NCBI RefSeq assembly: GCF_032229525.1 | Contig: NZ_JAVTWB010000012.1 | Coordinates: forward strand, 46,020 to 110,019 | Source: Accumulibacter sp032229525 | Lineage (GTDB): Bacteria > Pseudomonadota > Gammaproteobacteria > Burkholderiales > Rhodocyclaceae | DNA: 64,000 nt | Direction of reading: 5' to 3' | Shown: positions 42,721 to 52,074 of the stretch, in pieces | Position numbering within the stretch: the stretch's first letter is position 1 | How the letters are laid out: the number at the start of each line of letters is the position of its first letter | The notes under the pieces: model-generated | What the model was told of the DNA's origin: nothing | The model's input: only the letters and a program-made list of their open reading frames with translations | Databases searched by the model: none | Position numbers and translations under genes: made by a program

Positions 42721-45170
42721 ATGACCATCCCCGTCGGTAACGTGATCAGCTTCCCGGAAGGGATCCGCGCTTCGTCCGCGGGTGGCGATCGCGTCGGGGT
42801 CCTGGTCGAGGCGCGGGACCTGATGGCCGGCAAGCTCCGCGAAGCCTTTGCGTCGGTCTTACCGGAGGTGGAAGAAGAACTCCTGACCAAGGGCGACGTC
42901 GCCCTTGGCCGCGTGCAACGCGAGCTGTTTTACGATACCAGAAACGCCATTCATGACCAGGCAGGGCGCCTTGAAGGCTTTCTGGCAGCCAGATGGTCCG
43001 CATTCTTCCAGCCCAACCGCAAGTCTGCGCTCGACATGGCCAAGCCAGCCAGCGCCGTCGGCGATCCGGACGAACTGCAACTGGTCGACTTCGGCACCAT
43101 GGACCAGGAACTGGTCGTCAACGCGATCGCGGGCCGCCTGCGCAGCGCTTGCGATGATGCTCTGTTTGCCCTCGATCGGCGCCTGGCGTTTCTCTCCGGG
43201 CAGCCGGAGGGCACGCTGCAGGTCGAGCATTTCATCGCCCAGTCGCTGGACGGGGCTTTCGAAGATGCCGGGCTGGCCGGCCCGGCAAAAACTGAAGTTC
43301 TCCGTGCCGTGCTGAACCGCGCAGTCGCAGTCTTCCGTCCGACAATCGATGATCTCAATGCCTTTCTGGTTGCCCGCGGCGTGCTGCCAGATCTCCGCCG
43401 TAGTTACTCCCCGTCGTCAACCAAGAAGAAGGAAGCGGGCGAGGCAGACAGGGCTACCGACGCCACCGATCTCTTTGCGCTGCTGCAGAAACTGGTACAA
43501 GCCCAGCCGTCGGGTGCNNNNNNNNNNNNNNNNNNNNNNNNNNNNNNNNNNNNNNNNNNNNNNNNNNNNNNNNNNNNNNNNNNNNNNNNNNNNNNNNNNN
43601 NNNNNNNNNNNNNNNNNCCACCGATCTCTTTGCGCTGCTGCAGAAACTGGTACAAGCCCAGCCGTCGGGTGCGGTGTCGAGTGGTGGCTTGGGCAGTGTC
43701 GCCAGCGGTGCTGGCCCTGGCCCTGGCGGTGGCGGTGGGGGTGGATCTGTAGGTGGCAGCTGGACTGGCGGTGGCATCGCATCGGGCATGTTCGCTAGTC
43801 CTGGCGGCGTGCCGGCCGGCGTAGCCCAACAAGGCGGCACATCATCCGGCAACATGCTCATCGCCATGGACCAGGTCATGGCCACGCTGGACACCCTGCA
43901 AAGGGCAGTACCTGTGCACAGCGCGACGCCCGTTGCGGCGGGCAGCGTGTTGCGCGAGTTCCGCACCAGTGACACTGGCCAAGGCCTCGACCAGCTCAAT
44001 TCGGTGACCGTGGATATCGTCGCCACCTTGTTCGACTTCATTTTCGACGATGCGTCGGTCGGCGATCCGATCAAGGCACTGGTGGCGCGCCTGCAGATTC
44101 CGGTGCTGAAGGTCGCCTTGCTTGACAAGACATTCTTTTCCAGCAAGGCACATCCGGCCCGGCGGCTGCTCGATGGAATTTCGCGGGCAGCGATACGCTG
44201 CGGCCCCCTGGCTGGGCACGAAAACCCGCTTTACGCGCGGATCACCGAAATCGTCGAGCGGCTGCAGAACGAATTCACTCAGGACACCGGATTGTTCGAC
44301 ACGCTTTGTCTCGAACTGAACACCTTTCTGGACGCCCAGGAGGACGCCGCCGATGCTCGCGCGGCCCAGGCCGCTCCACTGGTCGTCGAACAGGAACGGC
44401 AGGAGCTGGCGATGATGACTGTCGATCAGGCGCTCGCCAGCTGGCTGGCAATGCCGCTCCTACCTTCTGCAGTGACGGACCTGCTGACCCACGAATGGCG
44501 CATGCTGTTGATTCGGCACTATGTGGACCAGGATGACAACGCCTGGGGCGCCGCCATGGGCACCATCAGCGACCTGGTGGCGAGCATCGAACCGCAGCCG
44601 GATGCGCAGAGCCGGAAGCGACTGGCGGCCCGCTTGCCGACTCTCGTTCGCCGCATCTGTGACGGCCTGGCCAGCCTGGAGATGGCCGATGAGCGCCGTC
44701 TCGCCCTCATCGACGCCCTGTTCAGCATGCACGCCGCGGTGCTGCGCGGTGCGGCACCGCTGCTTACGAAAACGCAAGCGCCGGTGACGGCGGCCGAGCC
44801 GGCGCGGATTGCCAGCGAGCACATCGAGCACGGGGAAACACATCTGGAACGTATCTCCCTCGCCGACGGCAGTGCGCTGGCGGCCTCACAGGATGACGGC
44901 GACATCCGCTCGCTGGTAGGGGGCCTGCAGCGGGGCGACTGGGTCGAGTTCGCCAATGCCGAGAGCGGCGCTTTGCGTTATCGTCTGTCATGGATCAGTC
45001 CGCAGCGGGGTATCCTGCTGTTCACCAACTCCCAGTCGCCACGAGCGATATCAGTGGCGCCGGACGCACTGACCTTACAGATCGAACGTGGCGAAGCGAC
45101 CATCGTGCCGGTCGAGCCGATGTTCGATCGCGCCGTCAACCGTGCACTGGAAAAGCTGAAGGCGGCATGA
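42721..45170 (+). CDS. DUF1631 family protein, interrupted by an artificial assembly gap
   Basis: The start ATG 42721 has AAGGAG eight bases upstream. The frame runs to the N run at 43518, and a second open segment ends at TGA 45170 in another frame. A 55-bp segment (43463-43517) is repeated exactly after the gap (43618-43672). Removing one copy plus the 100 N leaves 2295 bases, one frame of 764 residues, joined as QPSGAVSSGGLGS. The product shows DUF1631 sequence, a Gly-rich hinge (GPGPGGGGGGGSVGG), and a C-terminal domain (RGDWVEFANAESGALRYRLS, RGILLFTNSQ) that looks PilZ-like. Function is unknown; the upstream c-di-GMP riboswitch ties its expression to that second messenger. Confidence 0.85.
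43463..43672. repeat. 55-bp direct duplication flanking a 100-N scaffold gap
   Basis: Bases 43463-43517 and 43618-43672 are identical (beginning CCACCGATCTCTTTGCGCTG, ending CCGTCGGGTGC), separated by exactly 100 N (43518-43617). This is the signature of two contigs with overlapping ends joined by a fixed-size placeholder. Confidence 0.95.
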
Positions 45171-45230
45171 TAGCCGGCCGCCTCGCTTTCATGAGGGCAT
45201 GACGCGGGAAGAGCGGATCGTCAGGTGGGC

Positions 45231-45261
45231 TTTCCTGCCGGCCGACCAGGCCAGCAGGAAA
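45231..45261. terminator. long hairpin between convergent DUF1631 and glutaredoxin genes
   Basis: TTTCCTGCCGGCC (45231-45243) pairs with GGCCAGCAGGAAA (45249-45261): a 13-base stem with one mismatch and a 5-base loop. It ends 4 bases before the stop of the minus-strand gene. No T tract follows, so it may be a bidirectional terminator or a 3'-end stabiliser. Confidence 0.5.
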
Positions 45262-45264
45262 GCT

Positions 45265-45780
45265 TCATTCCGCGGCTGAGCCGGACGGCTGGTACCCGTA
45301 GGGAGCGGTCGCCGGATAACCGGCCAGATCGAGCAACTCGTTCCAGGTAGCAGCTGCAAACGCTCTCGAGCCTTGTCGTCCGACGCTGATACTCGGTAGC
45401 GAAGCCGCACCGCCCAGTTGCCGGCCGAGCTCGGCGAGCTGTTCTTCGCTGGTCAGCAGTTTTTCCGCGAACGGCACACCACGGCCGTTGAGTAGGGCAC
45501 GCGCCTGTGGGCACGCGGGGCAATCGGCGCTGGTGTAAAGGACGACCGGGAATTTCTCGCTCGCCTGGCGGGTAGCATAGGGAAGCCGCTGCCGGTCGGC
45601 ACCGCTCGCGGCCTCGACGACGACTACCTGCCTGGCACCTGGCGGAGGGGGACGGTCAGAGACGACGGTGCCGCCCGTCGCCCGATCGATCCACCGATAA
45701 GTGGTTTGCGCGTTGGTGGCGGTAGCGGCCAGTAGCACGGTGGCGATGCTGGCGAAGCGCAGTGCGGCGGTCGTGAGCAT
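45265..45780 (-). CDS. secreted DUF4124-glutaredoxin fusion protein
   Basis: A 171-residue protein. A signal peptide (about 1-24, ending TNAQ) leads into a DUF4124 domain (TTYRWIDRATGGTVVSDRPPP), then a glutaredoxin domain from about residue 75 with the redox motif CPAC (VVLYTSADCPACPQARALL) and LPSISVGRQGSRAF as the cis-Pro region. It is probably a periplasmic thiol protein; its substrate is unknown. It lies 20 bases from the prlC stop with both on the minus strand; prlC is transcribed away from it. Confidence 0.85.
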   Translation of the reverse strand: MLTTAALRFASIATVLLAATATNAQTTYRWIDRATGGTVVSDRPPPPGARQVVVVEAASGADRQRLPYATRQASEKFPVVLYTSADCPACPQARALLNGRGVPFAEKLLTSEEQLAELGRQLGGAASLPSISVGRQGSRAFAAATWNELLDLAGYPATAPYGYQPSGSAAE

Positions 45781-45799
45781 GGCTTCAGCTCCTCAATTG

Positions 45800-47893
45800 T
45801 TACGCGGCAATCATACCACTGTGCCTCAACAGCGCGTCGACCCGAGGTTCGCGACCGCGGAAGGCACGGAAATTGTCGATCGCCGCGCGACTGCCGCCGA
45901 CCGACAGGATCTCGCGCAGGAAGCGCTCCCCGACGCTCCGGTCAAAGGGATCGCCCGCCTCCTCGAAGGCGCCGTAGCAATCCGCCGAGAGGACCTCGGC
46001 CCACTTGTAACTGTAGTAGCCGGCGCCATAGCCGCCGGCGAAGATGTGCGCAAAGCTGTTCGGAAAGCGGTGCCATTCGGGTGGGACAAAAACCGCAACT
46101 TCGCGTCGCACATCGGCGAGCAATTCGAGCAGGCTGCGCTCGCCGGCCGGGTCGAAATCGCTGTGCAGCAGCAGGTCGAACAGCGAAAACTCGACCTGCC
46201 GTAGCGTCTGCATGCCGCTGAGGAAGTTCTTGGCGGCCAGCATCTTGTCGAACAACGCGCGCGGCAGGGGCTCTCCGTTGTCGACATGCGCACTCATCCC
46301 CTGCAGCACGCCCCACTCCCAACAGTAGTTCTCCATGAACTGCGACGGCAACTCGACGGCATCCCACTCGACCCCGTGAATACCGGCTACGGCCAGTTCG
46401 TCGACACGCGTTAGTAGATGGTGCAGGCCATGGCCCGTTTCGTGAAACAGGGTGATCACTTCGTCGTGCGTGAAGGTCGCCGGCCGCGGCAGCCCATCTT
46501 TTTCACCGACCGGTCGTGAGAAATTGCAGTTGAGGTAGGCAACCGGCTTCTGGATGTCGTCGCTCGCCCTCGTGGCCACTTCCAGGCGCAGGCGGCGGCG
46601 AGTAATCGCCTCATCCATCCAGGCGCCGCCCCGCTTGGTATCGCGGGCGTAAAGATCAAGGTAGAACTGTCCGAGCAGCTCGCCGCCTGGCGTCTCGATG
46701 CGGAAAAAACGCACATCCTCGTGCCACACCGGCGCACGGTCGGGCTTGAGGCAAACACCGAACAGGGTCTCGATCACCTCGAACAGTCCGGAGAGAACCT
46801 TGTCCTCGGTGAAATACTGCTTCACATCCTGCTCCGAGAAAGCGTAGCGTCGTTGCAGCAGCTTCTCGGAGACGTAAGCAACATCCCAGGCTTCCATCGT
46901 CTCGAGACCCAACTCGTCGCGCGCAAAATCGCTCAGTTCGGCTACATCCTGCTCGGCGAACGGCCGCGCCTTGGCCGCCAGGTCGCGCAGGAAAGCCAAT
47001 ACCTGTGGTACCGATTCGGCCATTTTCGGCACCAGCGAGACTTCGGCGAAGTTGGCGTAGCCCAACATTCGCGCCTCTTCTCGGCGTAGCAGCAAGATCT
47101 GGCGAATCAACGGCGTGTTGTCGAGTTCGGCAGCACCGAATTCGGCTGCGCGCGTGGCGTAGGCGCGGTACATCACGGCCCGCAAACGGCGACTGTCGGC
47201 GTATTGCATCAGCGGCAGGTAGGACGGCATGTGCAGGGTGAACTTCCAGCCGCTCTGGCCATCCTTCTCTGCCGCCTGGCGAGCGGCCTGGCAGGCGTCG
47301 TCGGGCACGCCAGCCAGCTCGGCTGCGTCGGTCACCACTTCGGTGAAGGCGTTGGTGGCGTCGAGCAGGTTCTCCGAGAACTTCGCCGAGAGCTGCGAGA
47401 GTTCCTCGGCAATGGCCTGAAAGCGGGGCTTCTGGTCTTCGGGCAATTCCGCGCCGGCCAGTCGAAAATCGCGAATCTCGTTGTCGACGATGCGCCGCCG
47501 GGCAGCCGACAGGCACGCGTATTCGCTACCCTCGGCGATCGCCTTGTACTTGGCGAACAGCTGCAGGTTCTGCCCGACTTCAGCGTAGAAACGCGAGACA
47601 TCCGGCAACATCTGGTTATAGGCATCACGCCACTCGGGAACGTCATTGACCGCGTGCAGGTGACCGACCACTCCCCAGGCACGCGACAGAGGTTCGAGCC
47701 CGTCGATCAGCGGCACGGCGAAGCCATCCCAGGTCGCGGCGGCCTCATCCGAGCTCAGGCGCACAAGCAGTGCGCGACACTCGTCGAGTAGCGTGCTGAT
47801 CGCCGCGCGCACGTGGGATGGTGCGACGGCGTCGAAGCGGGGCAACCCGGAGAAGTCGAGAAGGGGATTAGCGGACGGGGTGTGGGTAGTCAT
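45800..47893 (-). CDS. prlC: oligopeptidase A (M3 family zinc metallopeptidase)
   Basis: A 697-residue cytoplasmic peptidase. The zinc motif is LFHETGHGLHHLLT (HExxH), followed by GIHGVEWDAVELPSQFMENY with the third ligand Glu. Thimet/oligopeptidase A architecture covers the full length. It degrades signal peptides and short oligopeptides. Start ATG 47893; the in-frame TTG three bases upstream is not preferred. It is read away from purC, 152 bases downstream of it, and may be co-transcribed with the following glutaredoxin gene. Confidence 0.95.
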   Translation of the reverse strand: MTTHTPSANPLLDFSGLPRFDAVAPSHVRAAISTLLDECRALLVRLSSDEAAATWDGFAVPLIDGLEPLSRAWGVVGHLHAVNDVPEWRDAYNQMLPDVSRFYAEVGQNLQLFAKYKAIAEGSEYACLSAARRRIVDNEIRDFRLAGAELPEDQKPRFQAIAEELSQLSAKFSENLLDATNAFTEVVTDAAELAGVPDDACQAARQAAEKDGQSGWKFTLHMPSYLPLMQYADSRRLRAVMYRAYATRAAEFGAAELDNTPLIRQILLLRREEARMLGYANFAEVSLVPKMAESVPQVLAFLRDLAAKARPFAEQDVAELSDFARDELGLETMEAWDVAYVSEKLLQRRYAFSEQDVKQYFTEDKVLSGLFEVIETLFGVCLKPDRAPVWHEDVRFFRIETPGGELLGQFYLDLYARDTKRGGAWMDEAITRRRLRLEVATRASDDIQKPVAYLNCNFSRPVGEKDGLPRPATFTHDEVITLFHETGHGLHHLLTRVDELAVAGIHGVEWDAVELPSQFMENYCWEWGVLQGMSAHVDNGEPLPRALFDKMLAAKNFLSGMQTLRQVEFSLFDLLLHSDFDPAGERSLLELLADVRREVAVFVPPEWHRFPNSFAHIFAGGYGAGYYSYKWAEVLSADCYGAFEEAGDPFDRSVGERFLREILSVGGSRAAIDNFRAFRGREPRVDALLRHSGMIAA

Positions 47894-48045
47894 CAATGGG
47901 TCCAGGGTTCGGGCGGCTTGCCGACAGGCAGTGCCAGCCTGTTCTAAAGAGTCACCATCCGCGACTAACGCGGCTAACGGCGCGCGTCGTCAGGGGAACG
48001 AGAAAGATCGAAGGCCAACGATCGCGCATTGCCTCCGCGGTCGGG

Positions 48046-48984
48046 TCATTCGACGAACGGCACGCCGGTCAAACGCTCCAGCGCCTCGCCGTACTTGGCA
48101 CGAGTTCCCGCGATCACGGTGGGCGGCAGGCGAGGACCCGGCGCGCGCTTGTTCCAGTCCAGCGTTTCGAGGTAGTCGCGCACGTACTGCTTGTCGTAGG
48201 AAGGCGGATTGCTGCCCACACGGTAGTCGTCGGCCGGCCAGAAACGTGACGAGTCCGGGGTCAGGGCTTCGTCGATCAGGTGCAGTGTGCCGGCAGCATC
48301 CAGGCCAAATTCGAACTTGGTATCGGCGATGATGATGCCACGCGCGGCCGCGTACTCGGCAGCTGTGCTGTACAGATCGAGAGCGGCGCGGCGCGCCTCG
48401 GCGGCGATCTGCGCGCCGCTCTTGCCGGCCACGGCAAGCACATCGGCGAGTGCGGCGGCGCAGTCCGCCTGGGCGCGCTCGAAGGAAATGTTCTCGTCGT
48501 GATCGCCGATCGCGGCCTTGCTCGCGGGAGTGAAAATCGGCTGCGGCAAGCGACTCGCAAGCCGCAGTCCTGCCGGCAGCTGGATGCCGCAAACGCTGCC
48601 GCTGGCCTGGTAGTCCTGCCATCCCGAGCCGATCAGATAACCCCGCACCACCGCTTCGATGGGCAGCGGCCGCAAGCGTTTGACAAGCAGCGCACGGCCC
48701 CGTACCTGGGCCCGCTCGTCAGCTGCCACCACCGTTTCCGGAGCGATTCCGGTCAGCTGGTTGGGCACGATGTCGGCCAGTTTTTCGAACCAGAAACTCG
48801 CCAGGCGGGTGAGTATCCGGCCCTTGCCGGGAATCGGGTCAGGCAGGATGACGTCGAAGGCCGAGAGACGATCACTGGTCACGATCAGCAACTTGTCAGC
48901 CCCGACGGCGTAGATGTCTCGCACCTTGCCGCGGCCGAGTAGTGGCAGGCTCTTGATCGTCGACTCAAAAAGGGCTTCGGTCAC
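48046..48984 (-). CDS. purC: phosphoribosylaminoimidazole-succinocarboxamide synthase
   Basis: A 312-residue SAICAR synthase of purine biosynthesis, joining aspartate to CAIR with ATP. Seen: LLGRGKVRDIYAVGADKLLI (ATP-binding start), TSDRLSAFDVILPDPIPGKG, VVRGYLIGSGWQDY, and IIADTKFEFGLD with LIDEALTPDSSRFW. The length matches the yeast Ade1-like long class found in many betaproteobacteria. The start is GTG 48984. Confidence 0.96.
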   Translation of the reverse strand: MTEALFESTIKSLPLLGRGKVRDIYAVGADKLLIVTSDRLSAFDVILPDPIPGKGRILTRLASFWFEKLADIVPNQLTGIAPETVVAADERAQVRGRALLVKRLRPLPIEAVVRGYLIGSGWQDYQASGSVCGIQLPAGLRLASRLPQPIFTPASKAAIGDHDENISFERAQADCAAALADVLAVAGKSGAQIAAEARRAALDLYSTAAEYAAARGIIIADTKFEFGLDAAGTLHLIDEALTPDSSRFWPADDYRVGSNPPSYDKQYVRDYLETLDWNKRAPGPRLPPTVIAGTRAKYGEALERLTGVPFVE

Positions 48985-49111
48985 GGTATTGGTCCAGTGG
49001 GAGAACGGGCGTCAAGCGGGCGGTCAAGCGGTGGGATTATAGGGCAGATTGCTCGCTGTCCCGGACGGCGGAATTGCCATCCAGCGGTGATCGGGCGGCC
49101 ACGCTTGGCGC

Positions 49112-50551
49112 TCAGGTTTCGCCTCTGGGCTGATCGCCGACGCGAACGATCTTCAGGGTATTGGTGCCGCCGCTGTTGCCCATCGGTTCGCCCGCCGTGA
49201 GCACGATGAAGTCACCCTTTTCGATCAACTTCTCCTTGATCAGACGCTCTTCGGCGTTGTGCAGGAGTTCATCGCGACTGCTCGGCTGCTCCTCCATGAG
49301 CACCGGGAACACCGCCCGATAAAGCGTCATCTTGGTCAGCGCCTCGGGTCGCGGGGTCAGCGCGTAAACCGGCACGCCACAGTTGAGGCGGCTCATCCAG
49401 AGTGCCGTCGAACCCGATTCGGTAAGCGCGGCGATGGCTTTGACCTTGAGGTGGTGTGCCGTCCAGATGGCGGCCAGCGAGATGGTCTGATCAATGCGCG
49501 TGAAAACCTGATTGAGAAACTCACGCTCAAGCGTCACTTCGGCAGACTTCTCGGCTTCCAGGCAGATCCTGGCCATCGCCTCAACCGTCTCGACCGGATA
49601 CTTGCCAGCCGCGGTTTCGGCGGAGAGCATCACCGCGTCGGTGCCATCGAGCACGGCGTTGGCGACGTCCGACACTTCGGCGCGAGTCGGTGCCGGCGAA
49701 AGAATCATCGACTCCATCATTTGCGTCGCGGTAATGGCCAGCTTGTTCTTCTCGCGCGCCAGGCGAATCATGCGCTTCTGCAGCGCCGGCACGGCGGCGT
49801 CGCCGACTTCTACTGCGAGGTCGCCGCGAGCGACCATGATGCCGTCCGAAGCGGAGATGATCTCCTCGAGAGCGGCCACCGCTTCGACGCGCTCGATCTT
49901 GGCAATGGTCAGTGCGTGTCCGCCCGCAGCGTGCATCAGTTGCTTGGCCATGTACATGTCAGCGGCGCTCTTCGGAAAGGACACGGCGACAAAGTCAACC
50001 GCGATGCTTGCCGCCGTGCGGATGTCGTCCATGTCCTTGGCGGTGAGCGCCGGCGCCGAAAGGCCGCCTCCCTGCCGGTTGATGCCCTTGTTGTCGGAAA
50101 GCTCGCCGCCGTGGCGAACGACCGTGAAGATCTCCGAACCAAGCACGCGCTGCACGTCAAGAATGATACGCCCGTCATCGAGCAGGAGGACGCTACCCGC
50201 CGAAACGTCACGGGTCAGATCCTTGTAGTCCAGGCCAACGCGTTCGGCATTACCCTGGTCGCAACTGGCGTCGAGGATGAAAGGCTGCCCTTTTTCCAGC
50301 ATGATCTTGCCGTCGGCAAATTTCCCGATCCGGATTTTTGGGCCCTGCAGGTCAGCGAGAATGCCTACCGGGCGTCCAACACGGGCGGCCGCCTCGCGAA
50401 CCAATTGCGCGCGCGCAATGTGGTCCTGCGGTTTGCCATGGGAGAAATTCAGGCGCACGACATCGACGCCGGCGCGGATCATGCGTTCGAGCACGTCGGC
50501 GTCAGAAGACGCCGGGCCGAGGGTGGCGACGATCTTGGTATCGCGGGGCAT
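49112..50551 (-). CDS. pyk: pyruvate kinase
   Basis: A 479-residue enzyme converting phosphoenolpyruvate and ADP to pyruvate and ATP. Seen: TKIVATLGPASSD, VVRLNFSHG, ILADLQGPKIRIG, the active-site IAKIERVEAV with catalytic Lys, GIMVARGDLAVEVG, and ATQMMESMI. The C-terminal allosteric domain ends in GGTNTLKIVRVG. ATG 50551 has AGGAA upstream. It is followed upstream by a gene-free stretch and gap, so it may have its own promoter. It belongs to a glycolysis/Calvin cluster pyk-gap-tkt. Confidence 0.96.
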   Translation of the reverse strand: MPRDTKIVATLGPASSDADVLERMIRAGVDVVRLNFSHGKPQDHIARAQLVREAAARVGRPVGILADLQGPKIRIGKFADGKIMLEKGQPFILDASCDQGNAERVGLDYKDLTRDVSAGSVLLLDDGRIILDVQRVLGSEIFTVVRHGGELSDNKGINRQGGGLSAPALTAKDMDDIRTAASIAVDFVAVSFPKSAADMYMAKQLMHAAGGHALTIAKIERVEAVAALEEIISASDGIMVARGDLAVEVGDAAVPALQKRMIRLAREKNKLAITATQMMESMILSPAPTRAEVSDVANAVLDGTDAVMLSAETAAGKYPVETVEAMARICLEAEKSAEVTLEREFLNQVFTRIDQTISLAAIWTAHHLKVKAIAALTESGSTALWMSRLNCGVPVYALTPRPEALTKMTLYRAVFPVLMEEQPSSRDELLHNAEERLIKEKLIEKGDFIVLTAGEPMGNSGGTNTLKIVRVGDQPRGET

Positions 50552-51055
50552 GGGGGGTTCCTATCGTTTTTCTTGGGCTGCTGTTGTATGAGAGGCGCGT
50601 CCCGGGCAACGATTACGCAGCAGGGATGCCAGGCTGTCTTGCCTGTAGTGGTCTCCGACACCTCTGGGCGCCGCCGCGTTCAACTGATGTATGGGGTCTT
50701 CTCGGCGAGCAATGGCGACCGCAATTGTGCACCGTTGTCAGGCCTACGCGCCATGTCCGGCAAGCCGTTCCTGCGCTGATCGGGTAACACGATTCCGACG
50801 CACACTCTGGAGAGAGGCGCGGACGCGGTCAAGCTTCTTTCGGCGAAAGGCGGGACGAAATGCACGCTTTGCCTGTAACGCAGCGCCAAGGGCTTGCCCT
50901 GTTCAAGAGTTCCGGGACAAGCAGCGCGCGTGCGGGCAATCTCCATCCGCCGGGAAACTGCCGGATGAACCCTCCAACTGGAGAATGTTGCCAAGCGTGA
51001 TTGGTGAGTGGGGAGTGAGAATGAGGGGTGCCGGAAAGCACCCCTCGATGACAAG
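50552..51055. other. gene-free 500-bp region between gap and pyk
   Basis: Open frames here (for example 50680-51054 on the minus strand) are rich in Arg/Ser/Pro, match nothing I recognise and lack ribosome-binding sites. The right end carries a hairpin just past the gap stop (51023-51046). Promoter elements for pyk are probably present but I could not assign them. Confidence 0.45.
51023..51046 (-). terminator. hairpin after gap
   Basis: GAGGGGTGC (51023-51031) and GCACCCCTC (51038-51046) form a perfect 9-base stem with a 6-base loop, 9 bases past the gap stop. The downstream tract on the minus strand (ATTCTCACTCC) is only moderately T-rich. Confidence 0.65.
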
Positions 51056-52054
51056 TTAGCGAGCCATGACCTTGATCATTTCCAGCACCTTGCAGGAGTA
51101 ACCCCACTCGTTGTCGTACCAGGAAACAACCTTGACGAAGGTGCCGTCAAGCGCCATGCCGGCGTCCGAGTCGAACACTGACGTGCAGCTCTCGCCACGG
51201 AAGTCGGTGGCCACCACTTTATCGGTCGTGTAGCCGAGGACGCCCTTCATCGGACCTTCCGAGGCCGCCTTCATTGCTGCGCAGATCTGCTCGTAGGTGG
51301 TTTCCTTGTTCAGTTCGACGGTCAGGTCAACGACCGAGACGTCCGACGTCGGAACGCGGAAGGCCATGCCGGTGAGCTTCTTGTTGAGCTCGGGAATGAC
51401 CTTGCCGACGGCCTTGGCAGCACCGGTCGAGGACGGAATGATGTTCTCGAGGATGCCGCGACCACCACGCCAGTCTTTGTTGGACGGACCATCGACAGTT
51501 TTCTGGGTGGCAGTGGCAGCGTGCACCGTGGTCATCAGGCCACGCTTGATACCCCAATTGTCATTGAGCACCTTGGCCACCGGAGCGAGGCAATTGGTGG
51601 TGCACGATGCGTTCGAAATGATCGTCTGGCCGGCATAGGTATTGTCGTTGACGCCGAACACGAACATCGGCGTGTCATCCTTGCTTGGTGCGCTCTGGAT
51701 GACTTTCTTGGCGCCGGCGGCGATGTGCTTCTGGCAGGACTCGGTGGTCAGGAAGAGGCCGGTCGCGTCGACGACGATATCGGCGCCAATTTCGTTCCAC
51801 TTCAGCTCGGCCGGATCCTTGACCGCGGTCAGACGGACTTTCTTGCCATTGACCACCAGCGAATTGCCTTCGACTGCAACGGTACCCTTGAAACGGCCCT
51901 GTACCGAATCGTACTTGAGCATGTACGCCAGATAATCGGGCTCGAGCAGGTCGTTGACGCCAACGATCTCGATTTCGGGGAAGTCCTGCACTGCGGCGCG
52001 AAATACCATCCGTCCAATACGGCCAAAGCCGTTGATGCCTACCTTGATTGTCAT
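51056..52054 (-). CDS. gap: glyceraldehyde-3-phosphate dehydrogenase, type I
   Basis: A 332-residue NAD(P)-dependent enzyme for glycolysis and the reductive step of the Calvin cycle. VGINGFGRIGRMVFRAA is the cofactor-binding fold, SNASCTTNCLAPVAKVL holds the catalytic Cys, and TVHAATATQKTVDGPS and WYDNEWGYS are further hallmarks. Start ATG 52054 with AGGAGA upstream. It lies 20 bases after tkt in the same direction, so the two are probably one operon. Confidence 0.97.
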   Translation of the reverse strand: MTIKVGINGFGRIGRMVFRAAVQDFPEIEIVGVNDLLEPDYLAYMLKYDSVQGRFKGTVAVEGNSLVVNGKKVRLTAVKDPAELKWNEIGADIVVDATGLFLTTESCQKHIAAGAKKVIQSAPSKDDTPMFVFGVNDNTYAGQTIISNASCTTNCLAPVAKVLNDNWGIKRGLMTTVHAATATQKTVDGPSNKDWRGGRGILENIIPSSTGAAKAVGKVIPELNKKLTGMAFRVPTSDVSVVDLTVELNKETTYEQICAAMKAASEGPMKGVLGYTTDKVVATDFRGESCTSVFDSDAGMALDGTFVKVVSWYDNEWGYSCKVLEMIKVMAR

Positions 52055-52074
52055 GAAACGGTCTCCTAGAGAAA

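Noticed and set aside
42688..45170. Frameshifted or split DUF1631 gene
   Set aside because: The frame change is explained exactly by the 55-bp duplicated contig end plus 100 N; collapsing them restores one frame.
50680..51054. 124-residue open frame on the minus strand between gap and pyk
   Set aside because: Arg/Ser/Pro-rich composition, no domain, no ribosome-binding site, and it overlaps the hairpin after gap.
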